NCBI GenBank assembly: GCA_946965045.2
Contig: OX337236.1
Coordinates: forward strand, 2,666,001 to 2,730,000
Length of the DNA: 64,000 nt
Direction of reading: 5' to 3'
Source: Epithemia pelagica
Lineage: Eukaryota > Bacillariophyta > Bacillariophyceae > Surirellales > Surirellaceae
The first letter of the stretch is position 1; every line of letters begins with the position of its first letter. The translations under genes and the position numbers were made by a program. This document shows, piece by piece, positions 48,108 through 58,600 of this stretch. Under the pieces are notes generated by a model that made no database searches, was not told the DNA's origin, and worked only from the letters and a program-made list of their open reading frames with translations.

Positions 48108-51100
48108 TTACATGTAGGTTCCACCCAGGCTTCCATCAATTCCACCAATGCCTCCCTCGTTGCTCGCATTGAAGGGATCGTAGTAGGGTGGACCCGTCGC
48201 GGCGGCCACACCACCCAAGGGAGCACCTCCAATGCCCAAGGGATTGTAGTACGATGTGGGCGGTGGTGGTGGCGGCGGCGGAGGAGGTCCTCCGTAGCCG
48301 GGTGTCGTTCCGGCCCGCAATCCCACCACTTCGGGTGGAACGACGGGGGAGCGCAAAAAGCCACCGCCCACGGCACCATAGGTGGGAGCCGGTCCTGCGG
48401 CAGCCGTCAAGGGATGACCCCCGGGTGGAGCCATGTTGGAAATTCCCCCATTCATGAGAGAATTCGTAGTGCTGTGGTGGTGGTTGTTGTTGTTGTTCGA
48501 TGGCGAGGGCATGCCTTGATAACGGCCCTTGTTGCGACTGTACAATTCTTCGTGGGGGGAATGGTGGTGATGGTGAGGATTCTGATGGTGGTGATGGTGA
48601 GGATTATGATGATGGGGATGGTGATGACCTCCTCCTCCTCCACTCATGGGAGACGATACACCACCGCCTCCTCCACCATGTTGTTGTTGTTGATGATGGT
48701 GGTGGTGATGATGATGGTGATTGCGTCGGTACAAATCTTGTTCTCCCGGTGTGAGAGAAAAGTTGGGGAATCGGCGACAAATCTTGGCAATGATGCGACG
48801 ACCACCCGCCGTATTTCGGACACCGCCATTGCGTTGTCCTCCACCAATGACGCCGCCACCGGGCATGGAAGGACCCGTGGCCGTGGTGGTAGTGACCAAA
48901 TGGGGACGCATCGCCTCCACCAATCGAATGGCTTGCGCATGCGTGGCTACCGACAAGGCACGTTGGACGACATAATTCCCAAAGGGGTCCATCATGAGTT
49001 CCCGCACTCGTTCGGGGTCACTCATTTCCTTCATGTAGCATTCCTTGACGCGTTCCGAACACCGTTCCAGACATTTCTCCATTACATTGGACGAAAACTT
49101 TTGAATGGCCAGGAGATTAACTTTTCCCACCACTGATTCACAAACGGCATGAACGTCTTCGTCGGAACACACATCCAATACGTACTGGACGACATAATTT
49201 CCATAGGCATCTTGCATGAGTTCCAAGGCCTTTTCCACAATGCGATGGACCAAATGCGATCGGGCTTCACTGGGTGCCGAATCCAAACACCGTTGAATGA
49301 CACAACAACCATGCCGGTGTCGAGCCACATCGCCCACCGAAGCCGCCACGGCATCAAAGACAAATTCGGAATGCCGAGATCCCAATTTCAAAATAATGCG
49401 TTGAATCACATGGTTGCCATGACTGTCAATACACAATCGTGCCGCAGCCGGAGACAGGGCTTCGGTCAAAATATCGGCCGATGTTTCGCCCGTTTCATTT
49501 GCACCCGACTGTGGTGCGGGTGGTTCATCGGCCGCACAGAGCTCCACCACTTTTTGGACACTCCGCGTTCCATGCAGATTCAAACTGGCATTGACCAATC
49601 GAGTACTGACGCTCTTGACCAACATGATGCGTTCTTCGGGTGTCACCTTTTCCAAAATCTTTTGAAACAGATAGTTTCCAAAGGGATCTACCATGGCTTC
49701 TCCCCAAAAGGGCAAGCCTTCTTGTAGAATCAAGGATGCCGCCATGGGACCTTCTTCATCCAAGGCCTGTTGGACCAACCGGCAACCGACTTGATCTCGA
49801 GACAACCGACGGACTTGACCGAGCAAGGCATCCAGGGGAGGGCGTTGGGGAGAGGCATACAAGGAGGCAATGGTCGGATCGGCATGAAAGGGTGCTCCTC
49901 CTGCGGCCGAGCGACCATAGTCACCTCCCTCTCGCGTATCACTGTAGGATCGACCCATTTCCGTCACCCCCGGAGGCGCCATTCCACTTGCACCACCACC
50001 GTAGGATCCTCCACTGGTTCCAGGCATTCCTCGACCATTGGTTCCATTGGTGCTGTTGTTGTTCGTAGGAGTATTGACGGTAGGACCAGTGGTACCCATG
50101 GGATTGCGATTCACTTGCATACTAGAATCGGGTGTACCACCAATGACTCCCAAGGACGGACCCGCCAAGCCTGTGGGAGCTGCTGTTGCAGCTGCGGCTC
50201 CGCCATAGGGATCCAAGGGTTCCTGGGGAGGAGGAGGAAGAGGAGCCGCCATGCCAGCGGGTCCAGCCACCACATAGGCCATTTGCTTACCGGGCAATTG
50301 CACCATTTGGACGGGTTGCAAGACTTGTCCGCGTCCATCGGGCGATTGGACTGCCATGTACAAGACTTGTCCGGGTTGAGCTGGATCCACCAAGGAAGGT
50401 GGAATGGTGTTGGTGGATGTGGCGGCTCCAAACTCGTTGGGAGGATTATTATTATTGCTGTTGTTGTTGTTGGGGAAGGAAGGATAGGCTTTGCTAGTGC
50501 TCTTGGTACTGTACGGCGAGGAAACGGTACTGTTGGAAGTCGCACTGGTATTGTGCGGATGATAGGCTGGACTGGAGGGTGGTGGAGGACCGGTAGTCGT
50601 CGAGTTGTTGTTGTTCGGTGGATTCATGATAAAGGAGGAGGCATAATCGGGTACCATCATCATCAAGGGAGCTCCAGAGGCATCCGTCGCTGGTGCCTCG
50701 GAGGAATAGGGAGGAAAGGCTTGAATGGACCCCGTGGGAGGTGCCGATGGGTTGTGGTTGTTGTGGTTGTTATACGAGGAAGCGGACCGCGTGGTGGAGG
50801 TGGTTCCAGCCGTGACCGCCGAAGCAGGCGATTCGGTCCGGGCACCGGTCGTATCTCCTCCTCGATGATGGTGTGTCGTGCCATTGCTACTCGTTCCACC
50901 GGAACCAGAGGTATTGTTCTTGGGAATCATGGCGGCCGCAGTGTTTGCGTTGTTGTTGTTGTTGTTGGAGGGCAAGGCGTCAGAAGGAGGGATTCCCAAT
51001 CCACCATTCAACCGAAAGGCCGAACTGGCATTGACGGGAGGATCCGTCGGGGTGGGAGGAGTGCCGGTCGCAGCGGCACTACTACCATTCTCTCCAGCAG

Positions 51101-51794
51101 CTAGGGACGTGAGATTGGGATGACTCAAACTACTCAAGACATCGTCTCCCAAGGAATGAGACGGATCACGAGAGAGAAACAATTCCAAACTGGCATCTCC
51201 ACCACCCGCAGTGGTGGTGGTCGTAGCTTCGCCCGCATGATGATGATCCACTGCGGTGGGAGCAGCAGATGGAGCCGTGGTGGTTCCAAAGGCGGATTCC
51301 GCGGACACATCGGTAAAATTGCCCCATCCTGAAGCATCGGAGGACTGGTGGTTGTTGGCAGAAGAAGAAGCAGTTCCTCCAGCGGATCCACCACTCGGCT
51401 GGGTTCCTCCTCCCGTTCCACCCGATTCTCCCGCACCATTAGTAGTAGTAGTAGTAGTCGAAGGAGTGGGTGCTTCTCCATGGTTCCTCCCATTCAAGGA
51501 GGAAGAAGAAAAGGCAAAGGCCGAGTCGGTAGGAGATCGACTCGTTCCTCCAGTAGTTCCTCCTCCAGTAGTTCCTCCTAAACTAACTCCTGCCAAGGCT
51601 TCTCCCAACGACTCGACACCATTCGTTGTAGAAGTCGTACTTCCATTGCTCTTGGAAGTTCCAGTCACTCCTCCTCCTTCTTGCACGGATTCCGTAGGAG
51701 GATGATGATTGTCATCACTCCCATTGGTTCCTCCCACAAGGCCACCTTCTCTTGCCGCTGCCGTCAAAGCAGTAGCCGCCACAACCTCACTCAT
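48108..51794 (-). CDS. Pumilio-family (PUF) RNA-binding protein (1228 aa)
   Basis: Single exon from ATG 51794 to 48108. The first 640 residues are low-complexity, with Gly, Ser, Thr, Asn and Gln runs and no recognised domain. The PUF domain spans about 645-970 with eight repeats. Their RNA-facing motifs in order are GCRLVQ, GNYLFQ, GTRSVQ, GNHVIQ, GCCVIQ, GNYVVQ, SSNVME and GNYVVQ. The SN..E of repeat 7 and the NY..Q repeats match Pumilio-type readers of a UGUA core. The C-terminal tail is rich in His, Asn, Gly and Pro, with a polyproline stretch before the end. PUF proteins bind 3' UTRs in the cytoplasm and repress translation or promote decay. Disordered flanks are typical of the family and may mediate condensate formation (inference). 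Confidence 0.95.
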   Translation of the reverse strand: MSEVVAATALTAAAREGGLVGGTNGSDDNHHPPTESVQEGGGVTGTSKSNGSTTSTTNGVESLGEALAGVSLGGTTGGGTTGGTSRSPTDSAFAFSSSSLNGRNHGEAPTPSTTTTTTNGAGESGGTGGGTQPSGGSAGGTASSSANNHQSSDASGWGNFTDVSAESAFGTTTAPSAAPTAVDHHHAGEATTTTTAGGGDASLELFLSRDPSHSLGDDVLSSLSHPNLTSLAAGENGSSAAATGTPPTPTDPPVNASSAFRLNGGLGIPPSDALPSNNNNNNANTAAAMIPKNNTSGSGGTSSNGTTHHHRGGDTTGARTESPASAVTAGTTSTTRSASSYNNHNNHNPSAPPTGSIQAFPPYSSEAPATDASGAPLMMMVPDYASSFIMNPPNNNNSTTTGPPPPSSPAYHPHNTSATSNSTVSSPYSTKSTSKAYPSFPNNNNSNNNNPPNEFGAATSTNTIPPSLVDPAQPGQVLYMAVQSPDGRGQVLQPVQMVQLPGKQMAYVVAGPAGMAAPLPPPPQEPLDPYGGAAAATAAPTGLAGPSLGVIGGTPDSSMQVNRNPMGTTGPTVNTPTNNNSTNGTNGRGMPGTSGGSYGGGASGMAPPGVTEMGRSYSDTREGGDYGRSAAGGAPFHADPTIASLYASPQRPPLDALLGQVRRLSRDQVGCRLVQQALDEEGPMAASLILQEGLPFWGEAMVDPFGNYLFQKILEKVTPEERIMLVKSVSTRLVNASLNLHGTRSVQKVVELCAADEPPAPQSGANETGETSADILTEALSPAAARLCIDSHGNHVIQRIILKLGSRHSEFVFDAVAASVGDVARHRHGCCVIQRCLDSAPSEARSHLVHRIVEKALELMQDAYGNYVVQYVLDVCSDEDVHAVCESVVGKVNLLAIQKFSSNVMEKCLERCSERVKECYMKEMSDPERVRELMMDPFGNYVVQRALSVATHAQAIRLVEAMRPHLVTTTTATGPSMPGGGVIGGGQRNGGVRNTAGGRRIIAKICRRFPNFSLTPGEQDLYRRNHHHHHHHHHQQQQHGGGGGGVSSPMSGGGGGHHHPHHHNPHHHHHQNPHHHHHSPHEELYSRNKGRYQGMPSPSNNNNNHHHSTTNSLMNGGISNMAPPGGHPLTAAAGPAPTYGAVGGGFLRSPVVPPEVVGLRAGTTPGYGGPPPPPPPPPPTSYYNPLGIGGAPLGGVAAATGPPYYDPFNASNEGGIGGIDGSLGGTYM

Positions 51795-52547
51795 ATTTGT
51801 TCTTTTTTCTTCTTCTTTTGTCTAATTTACAACAACACAATAACCCACAAACTTGTACAAAACCAACCAACAACAACAAGTCTACTCCACAACGACACGA
51901 ACGAAAGGTCCACTTGAATACAGCATTCGGTCTCTTTCAGATAATAGGTACAATATAGCAGGATCGAGGAGAAAAAGCAAGGATCGAGGAATCTATTCAA
52001 AACGAAGAAAGGAATATACTAGCAATCGGATCAAACGAGAGGATCGCAACTGTACACACAGTAAAAAGAGAGAGAGGATTGGAGTTGGAGATGTGTGTGG
52101 AAACGATGAGAGCAAACGAAACAACAAACAACCAACCACCACAGATCAAGAGGATACAATAGCTTTTTGGGGCACAACAACAACACGGAGAAAATAATAG
52201 AGGGTGGGGATGATATGGGGCACGTGTATGTGGTGGGGACCACTGTCAGATGGACAGACGGTCGAAAGAGGAAACCCGTGACCGGTTTCGCGGCGAATGA
52301 CCCCTGTTTCCGCGACCCTATACTCCCCGTATCCACTATCTTCGAAAAGTTTCATAATACTCTTTAAACTATTATGAGTACAACCGCTGAAAAGTATAAG
52401 TTTTTCCGCGATCCCCCAGAAGGCAGGACGTCATCGACGTCCTTCGTGACGATGGATACTCCTTCCTGCATACAAGAATGGGACTGGGTGTGATGTCTTC
52501 CACCCCACACACGAACGAGAAGGCGCGCTTGCACACCACACAAACAA
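51795..52547. other. Upstream region of the PUF gene
   Basis: About 750 bp with no convincing gene. It holds the PUF promoter and an A/C-rich leader on the coding strand. Short plus and minus frames here lack any recognisable content. Confidence 0.45.
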
Positions 52548-52847
52548 GTGCTACCGTAAATAGCGGAACTTAAGAACCACCAAATGTCCTCATTTCGGGC
52601 AAAATGGTTCTTATCTTCCGCAATATAACAAAAGGGTGACCCCTGAAAATTTTCTTATATCTCCCCTTTATTGTTCTTAAAATTCGGGGGGTGAATGTTC
52701 ACATCTCTTTGGAATAGGGGGTGGTGGATGCATGTGCACCTAAAATACTAGGTATTGGGAAGTGGGGGTGAAGGGACATGTCCGACAAAATGACCAAAGT
52801 GGTTCTTATAAGCGGTGGTTCTTAAGTTCCGCTATTTACGGTAGCAC
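52548..52847. mobile_element. 300 bp MITE with 34 bp perfect terminal inverted repeats
   Basis: The left end (52548-52581, beginning gtgctaccgtaaatagcgga) and the reverse complement of the right end (52814-52847) are identical over 34 bases. The interior has no coding capacity and carries a subterminal repeat of the ggttctta motif. A TA dinucleotide lies inside both ends (gcTAccg, cggTAgc), so a Tc1/mariner-type target is possible. No longer target duplication is seen. This is a non-autonomous DNA element. Confidence 0.9.
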
Positions 52848-53187
52848 GGACATTTTTACCTTTTGGTTGTGTGGTTGCGGTGGCACGACCGAGGAGGTGT
52901 ACGTGTGTCCTCGGAAACGGGGGCATATGTTATCTGGGGGCCCCACAGAAACAACACCGGAAACGGCAGATGGTCCAAGATACGCGAATCATCCACGAAC
53001 CCATCCATTATCCGCGACCACATCCGAAGGTATGACTACTCTCTAGCGAAGAAAATATGTACGTTGGAGTCGCAGTTAAACAACTTGTTTCCCATGATTT
53101 TCAGTAGATTTTAAATCAAGCCGCTTGGGTGTAAAAATTGGAATCTGGAAGCATTGGTTGTCGTCTCGTCCTATCAATCATTCCATC

Positions 53188-54777
53188 ATGAGATTACGCG
53201 GAGCAACATGGCTTGCCACTGCCCAAGGTGGTGGCGACAGTGGCGGCGTCATCTCCACAAACAAGACGACAACAAGTGCTGCACCATTTTTCCAGGAGAC
53301 GGGGAGAAGAAGAAGAAGAAGAAGAAGGACCTTGCAAAGTAGTAGCAAGGCCACGAGTTTCCCAGAAGGAGGAGAGATTTGTCACAACGTTTCGTCTCGA
53401 CCGTTGCGGGTGGTGCTCTTCTTGTTCCTAGTATTTCTCATCTTCTTCTTGTTTGGTACAAGGGTGTTGTTGTTGTTGTTTCCCTATGACACTTCTTCTT
53501 CTTCTTTTGTTGTTGTTGGGTGGAACCACAAGGACGACGACGAGGATTCCAGGTCATGGTTGCTTCCCCAAGAGTATTTGCATCCCTCGGTTCTGGCACC
53601 TCCTCCCTTGACGGAATCGCAATATTTGCCCTGTTTGCATCGAGCCAAGCCACAAGAACCGCCAAACCTCGTTCCATTTCACCCAAATCGTTCGTCGTCC
53701 ACAAGGTGTCCCACGGCCGTGGATTTGATTGCCTCGCATCGTTTGCCACAAACAGATGTGCGTCGACGACCCGTCACCACAAATCAAACGGCGGCACTCT
53801 GCTTGTTTCTCAAACACGAATCCTTGTATGTGACGGAATTTGTCGATTATCATTTGGCCTTGGGATTTGACCAAATTTACATTTACGACAATGGTGCTAC
53901 ACCACAAGAAACCAACAACAACAACAACAACAAGAATCCCCCCTTGCTTCTAAATCGACCCGGTGTTGTCGTGACATCCTGGCCTGGAACCGATCAACAA
54001 ATTCCCGCCTATCACCATTGTTGGCAAACCTTGTTGCATACCACCAATCATACCTGGATGGCCCTCCTCGATGTCGACGAATACATTGTCTTGAAGAAAA
54101 CAAACAAGAACCAGAAGAAACATTCCCTATCCTCCCAACAACCATCAGTAGTACCGCACATTGTCGATGACTTTTTACAAGTCTATTGCCAAACGGGTTC
54201 CGTCAGTGTCTATTGGCATGTCTTTGGACATGCCAATCAAACGCGGTATCGACCCTATCCCTTGACCCAACGCTTTCGCTATCGAAGCGCCTATCCTTCA
54301 CCCGGGGGGTACAAATCCATGGCCCGTATTGCCCATGTCACCAGTGTCCACGTGCATGACATTAAAGTCCATGACAAGAAACATAAGAATACGACGCACC
54401 AGAATTATACCCAACACAATGTATTTGGACATGACATGCGAAAGAAAACGGCACAACGCTTGGAGGGGCCGCAATTGCTGGAGGCCACCCAAACCATTGC
54501 CGCCATTCATCATTATTGGGTCAAATCTCTGGAAGAATGGTACATTAAATCCTGTTGGCGGGGACGACCCGTGGCGGGACCATCCATGCAAGAATCCTCC
54601 AACAACAACAACAACAGCAACCCACTGCGACACAAGGTGAATTGTCATAAATCGTGGGCCACGACCACGCGTCCCCCCGTGGCCAGTGACGTGTATGACG
54701 ATGCGGCCTGGCAAACCTTGAAACAATTGGTTCCCGCCTATGCGTATTTGGAACAACCACCACAACGATACCACTGA
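53188..54777 (+). CDS. Type II membrane glycosyltransferase, GT92/DUF23-like (529 aa)
   Basis: The first in-frame ATG is 53188. Order of regions: short basic cytosolic N-terminus; transmembrane segment at about 71-100 (VVLFLFLVFLIFFLFGTRVLLLLF); stem; then a catalytic domain. The domain opens with ALCLFLKHESLYVTEFVDYH and FDQIYIYDNG (about 203-236), the standard start of GT92-like GT-A folds. ALLDVDEYIVL (about 293-303) supplies the metal-binding D-x-D. Later blocks include SVYWHVFGH, GYKSMARIAHV and IHHYWVKSLEEW, and there are several Cys and N-glycosylation sequons. A Golgi lumen location is expected. Family members add hexoses such as galactose, but the substrate here is unknown. Poly-Asn/Lys insertions between blocks are diatom-style low complexity. 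Confidence 0.85.
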   Translation: MRLRGATWLATAQGGGDSGGVISTNKTTTSAAPFFQETGRRRRRRRRTLQSSSKATSFPEGGEICHNVSSRPLRVVLFLFLVFLIFFLFGTRVLLLLFPYDTSSSSFVVVGWNHKDDDEDSRSWLLPQEYLHPSVLAPPPLTESQYLPCLHRAKPQEPPNLVPFHPNRSSSTRCPTAVDLIASHRLPQTDVRRRPVTTNQTAALCLFLKHESLYVTEFVDYHLALGFDQIYIYDNGATPQETNNNNNNKNPPLLLNRPGVVVTSWPGTDQQIPAYHHCWQTLLHTTNHTWMALLDVDEYIVLKKTNKNQKKHSLSSQQPSVVPHIVDDFLQVYCQTGSVSVYWHVFGHANQTRYRPYPLTQRFRYRSAYPSPGGYKSMARIAHVTSVHVHDIKVHDKKHKNTTHQNYTQHNVFGHDMRKKTAQRLEGPQLLEATQTIAAIHHYWVKSLEEWYIKSCWRGRPVAGPSMQESSNNNNNSNPLRHKVNCHKSWATTTRPPVASDVYDDAAWQTLKQLVPAYAYLEQPPQRYH

Positions 54778-55688
54778 CGACCACCACCTGGCAGCACGCA
54801 CCACGACGACGACGACGACGACAAACTCGTCGTGACAAGAACCGAGCCGAAACGTAAAAAAAGAAGGCCGAGACTCATGGGTTCCTGCTCTAGTAGAGTT
54901 GTCTCCCACACACTCCGAGAGACTGCACTACTCGACGCTCCAATCTCATTTGGGCGTCCGGACCGACGAGAGAAGGCCTCTGTGTGTGTGTGTGGATTCA
55001 TGCTTGTGTGTTTGGGTCGGGGAGAAGAAGAAGAAGAAGTACGACGACGATGACGACGACAAGAAGCGGCTTGTCTTGTGGGACGACGACGACCCTACTA
55101 CATACGCTTTTACTTTCCATGTTTGTGAGATGCTCGAACGCAGAATTCTCCGGAAACAAGTTTGGACTCTACCAGAATGTTTCCACCACAAATGTTCTCT
55201 CTCTCTCACGTTGACCCTGGATTCTCTTGGGAAACGGTCAGATCTCGAGCCGCTGTACCAGGTCTTATCATGACAAAAAAAGAGAGACTCCTCTCTCTCT
55301 TGGTTTCTAGTTGGAGCTGCTGTTTCCGTACAAGGACGACAGTCCTACTTACAGGCTGTAATATCGTGTTTGTGCTACTGTCTCTAGAAGGAGCATTCGC
55401 TCGATACTATAGAGTGGTTTCACCAAGGGTAAACTGTTATGAGATCTACCCACCATTAAAACGTATCCTTGTGTATCGTACCGCCTTCATGGATGCATGC
55501 TGAAACGAAGGTACAAAAATGTCTGTGGGTGCGTATCCATCCACGGGAGGGTCGATTGCGTTCCAAAGGGCCCCTGCGACTCCGACCGATACCGTGCAAT
55601 TGGTTTGGCAATCGTCCTGCATGGTATGGCAATCAGTTTGTACCAATCGTTGGTGCTTCCACCAACAAGTCGGGTTTGGAAAAACGGT
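54778..55688. other. Convergent intergenic region
   Basis: About 900 bp between the GT92-like and WD40 genes, holding their 3' ends. CT-rich and GAAGAA microsatellites are present. No gene is supported. Confidence 0.5.
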
Positions 55689-58600
55689 TCATCCTCCAGC
55701 CTCGCCACCATCCATCGACCCAGAAATGCCTTGGGCTTCCGTAGGGTGATGGTTATGGTGGTGGTCGAGGAGCAATTCGGTAAATTCTTCATCGTCCGAT
55801 ACGGTTTCCTCGGCCAAGAGCGGAACTCGTAGTACCAGGTCCCATGTCAGGGTACTCCAAATCCGAATCTTGCCGCCACTTCGAGCCAAGGCCGACGACG
55901 GTTCCCGCAGTTTGTCGTCGTCGTCGGGATCCTCGGACAGAGCCATCCATTGGCCGTCTTGACTAAACGACACGGACCCAATCGACCGTCGAAAATGATT
56001 CATTCGCGTATCCGAGGAGAATTGGGTCACTTGGGCCACTTCCGACCAAAAGACTGTATCAATCACTTTGAGCTGTTTGCCTTGGCCCATGACGGCAATG
56101 TGACGTCCCGAAGGACTCCATTTCAAACTGGCAATGGAAAAATCAATCGTCGAGACTTGATGGACCATGATCCAGGTATCCTTATTCTCCGGTGCACTCG
56201 TGTGGTGGTGTACCGAACCTGCTTGGTGGTGGTCCTGCAAGTGTTTGGAGGAGGAGGCGGTCCGACAAAACACGGTCAGAGTACCATCATCTCCTCCCAC
56301 CGCCAGGAAACGGCTACTGGGTCCAATGGCTACCGCTCGGACCGGTGTCGGTTGGCGTGCCACAATGGCCGCCTCCATCGTCAGGTGGTGATTGGACACT
56401 GTGTCGTCCCCCAAGACGTCGACGGACCGATAGACACAAACGGCACCATCTTCATGACCCATGACCAACACCTTGGAACTCCAATCAAAGCAGGTACTAC
56501 TACTACTACTACTGGAGGATTCCAGTCCTTCGGCAGACGAGTCCGCACCAAGCACGAGACAGCACTGAAATTCCGTTTGCGGATTCAACAACCGAAGCAT
56601 GCCATCGGTTCCCAGGACGGCCAGTCGTTCATTGTTTTTGGAAAAGGCCATGGTCTGAATGCCTCGGGTCCCCGGCACCGTGGCGACCGTCACGACTGTC
56701 CACGAAGGTGCCGTCGCCACGATATGGACATGACCATTGTGATGGGAGGCACAGGCCAAGAGACGACTGCCATTGGAAAAGGCCAGACACGTCATGGGAT
56801 TCAAAAAGTCGAGTTGACAGAGGGGATGCCACGCCATGGCCGCTGGATGGTTGCTGTGGTGATTGGTCGATCGCACCGTGACACTGGCATGATCGGCCGA
56901 TGCCACGGCAAAAAAGGCCGATCGTCGAGATTTGCTTCCCCGCGAAAAGGCCACCGTGGCCAGGCAGTGGGGAGTCCACGGTTCGGAGGAGGACGCATGT
57001 TCCAACCGGGGTTGCCAGGGAAAGTCCTCGTCTTGTCGTGGGGATGGCGTTCGAAACACATTGTCGGAAAGAAACATCCAGTCATGCTCCTCCTCCGCCT
57101 TGTCGTCGTCGTTCCGGTCCGGCCACGGAGACGGGTAATTGGATCGTCGGTTGGTACTGCTGTGGTCCTCCCCAAAGGACGACGAGAGTGCGCAACTACT
57201 ACTCGTCGTACTGCCCAAATGATAGGACGACGATCGACACGAACCCTCCGTATGGTTGTACGAATGGTGCATGAGACCCGCCTTGAGGACCAGGGCCTTG
57301 CCGGAGGAACCGCCCACCACCAAGTATTGCGGAGGCACGAGCAAACTCGTGGGAGCGGCTTGTCCCCATACGACGGAATTCACCCCTCCCACGGACAATT
57401 CTTGAATGGTGGAAAAGCTCTTGGTGTCCAACAGTTTGGTCGTACTGCTCTGGCCCGACGAATCTCGGGTACACACCACCAAGTACTGCCCCGTCCCCGG
57501 CGACCAACACAAATCCTGAATTCGAACCGTACTACTGCTAGTCCCACCCAAACTATGGCTGCGACGATGCTGCGAACCCAACACTGGTGGCGATGGTGCC
57601 TCCTCCAACGTGACTTGTCGAAGGACATTTCCCGTGACCCGATCCACCACCAAGATCTGCGGACAGGCACATCCAATCGCCACGACTTGTCCCTGCGGAT
57701 GCCATTCCACACTCGTCACGGCGGCCGGACACTTCCATTGATGCACAACCTTGTGCGTCGTGGCATGAAGGACGGTACACACCTTGTCCCATCCTCCAAT
57801 GGCCAAGAGGGTACTGTCGGGACTCCACTCCAAGGTTGAGACGAGTCCCACCACGGGCACGTCCGTCACGACCCGCTTGGACAAAAGGTCCACCATTGCC
57901 ACCGTTTCCTCGTATCCACCAATCGCCACCGACTGTCCATTGGGACGGAATCGCACGGCATAAATGCGATCGACGCGGGGAATTTCCACCACCACCTGCA
58001 CGACGGGAGGACGGGAATCCTCCTCATTGTTCGGGTCCTTGTGGACGCTCCAAATGACACAGGTTCCATCGTCGCCGCCACAGGCCAACCAACACGACGA
58101 CGTATTGTCATGGGTGGTCGTGGTGACACTAAAATCCAAGGACCGAATCCGTCCTTGGCGTTGCAACGTGCAAATGGGACCCAGTCGTTGTTGCCGCTTC
58201 TTGGTATCCTGGTGGTTCCAGGCGGACAAGGCCGGCGGTTGTTCGTCCTCCTGCAAGACTTGCGTGACGAGGACTTGGCCCGATTCCGTGCCGACGGCCA
58301 AATACAGTGGAGGAGGAGTAGCCCGTTGCCACATGGGAGGAGGATTGCTGCTGTGCGACTGGAATGATGATGACGACGACGACGACAAGGCCACGGCCCC
58401 AATGGCATCCTTCTTGGGAGGACCAAAGGACGAGGACGTCACGGATGCTGCAGTATCTGGATGACTGGTATCGAGTTGCGCCCAAATCAAGCTTTGATGC
58501 AACGAGGCTTCAAAGTCGTCCTGGTCGTTGGACGTTCCAAAGGGATCTTGAGAAAATTCTTCGGCGCGCGGCGGTTGGGACTCCACGGCAAAGGGATTCG

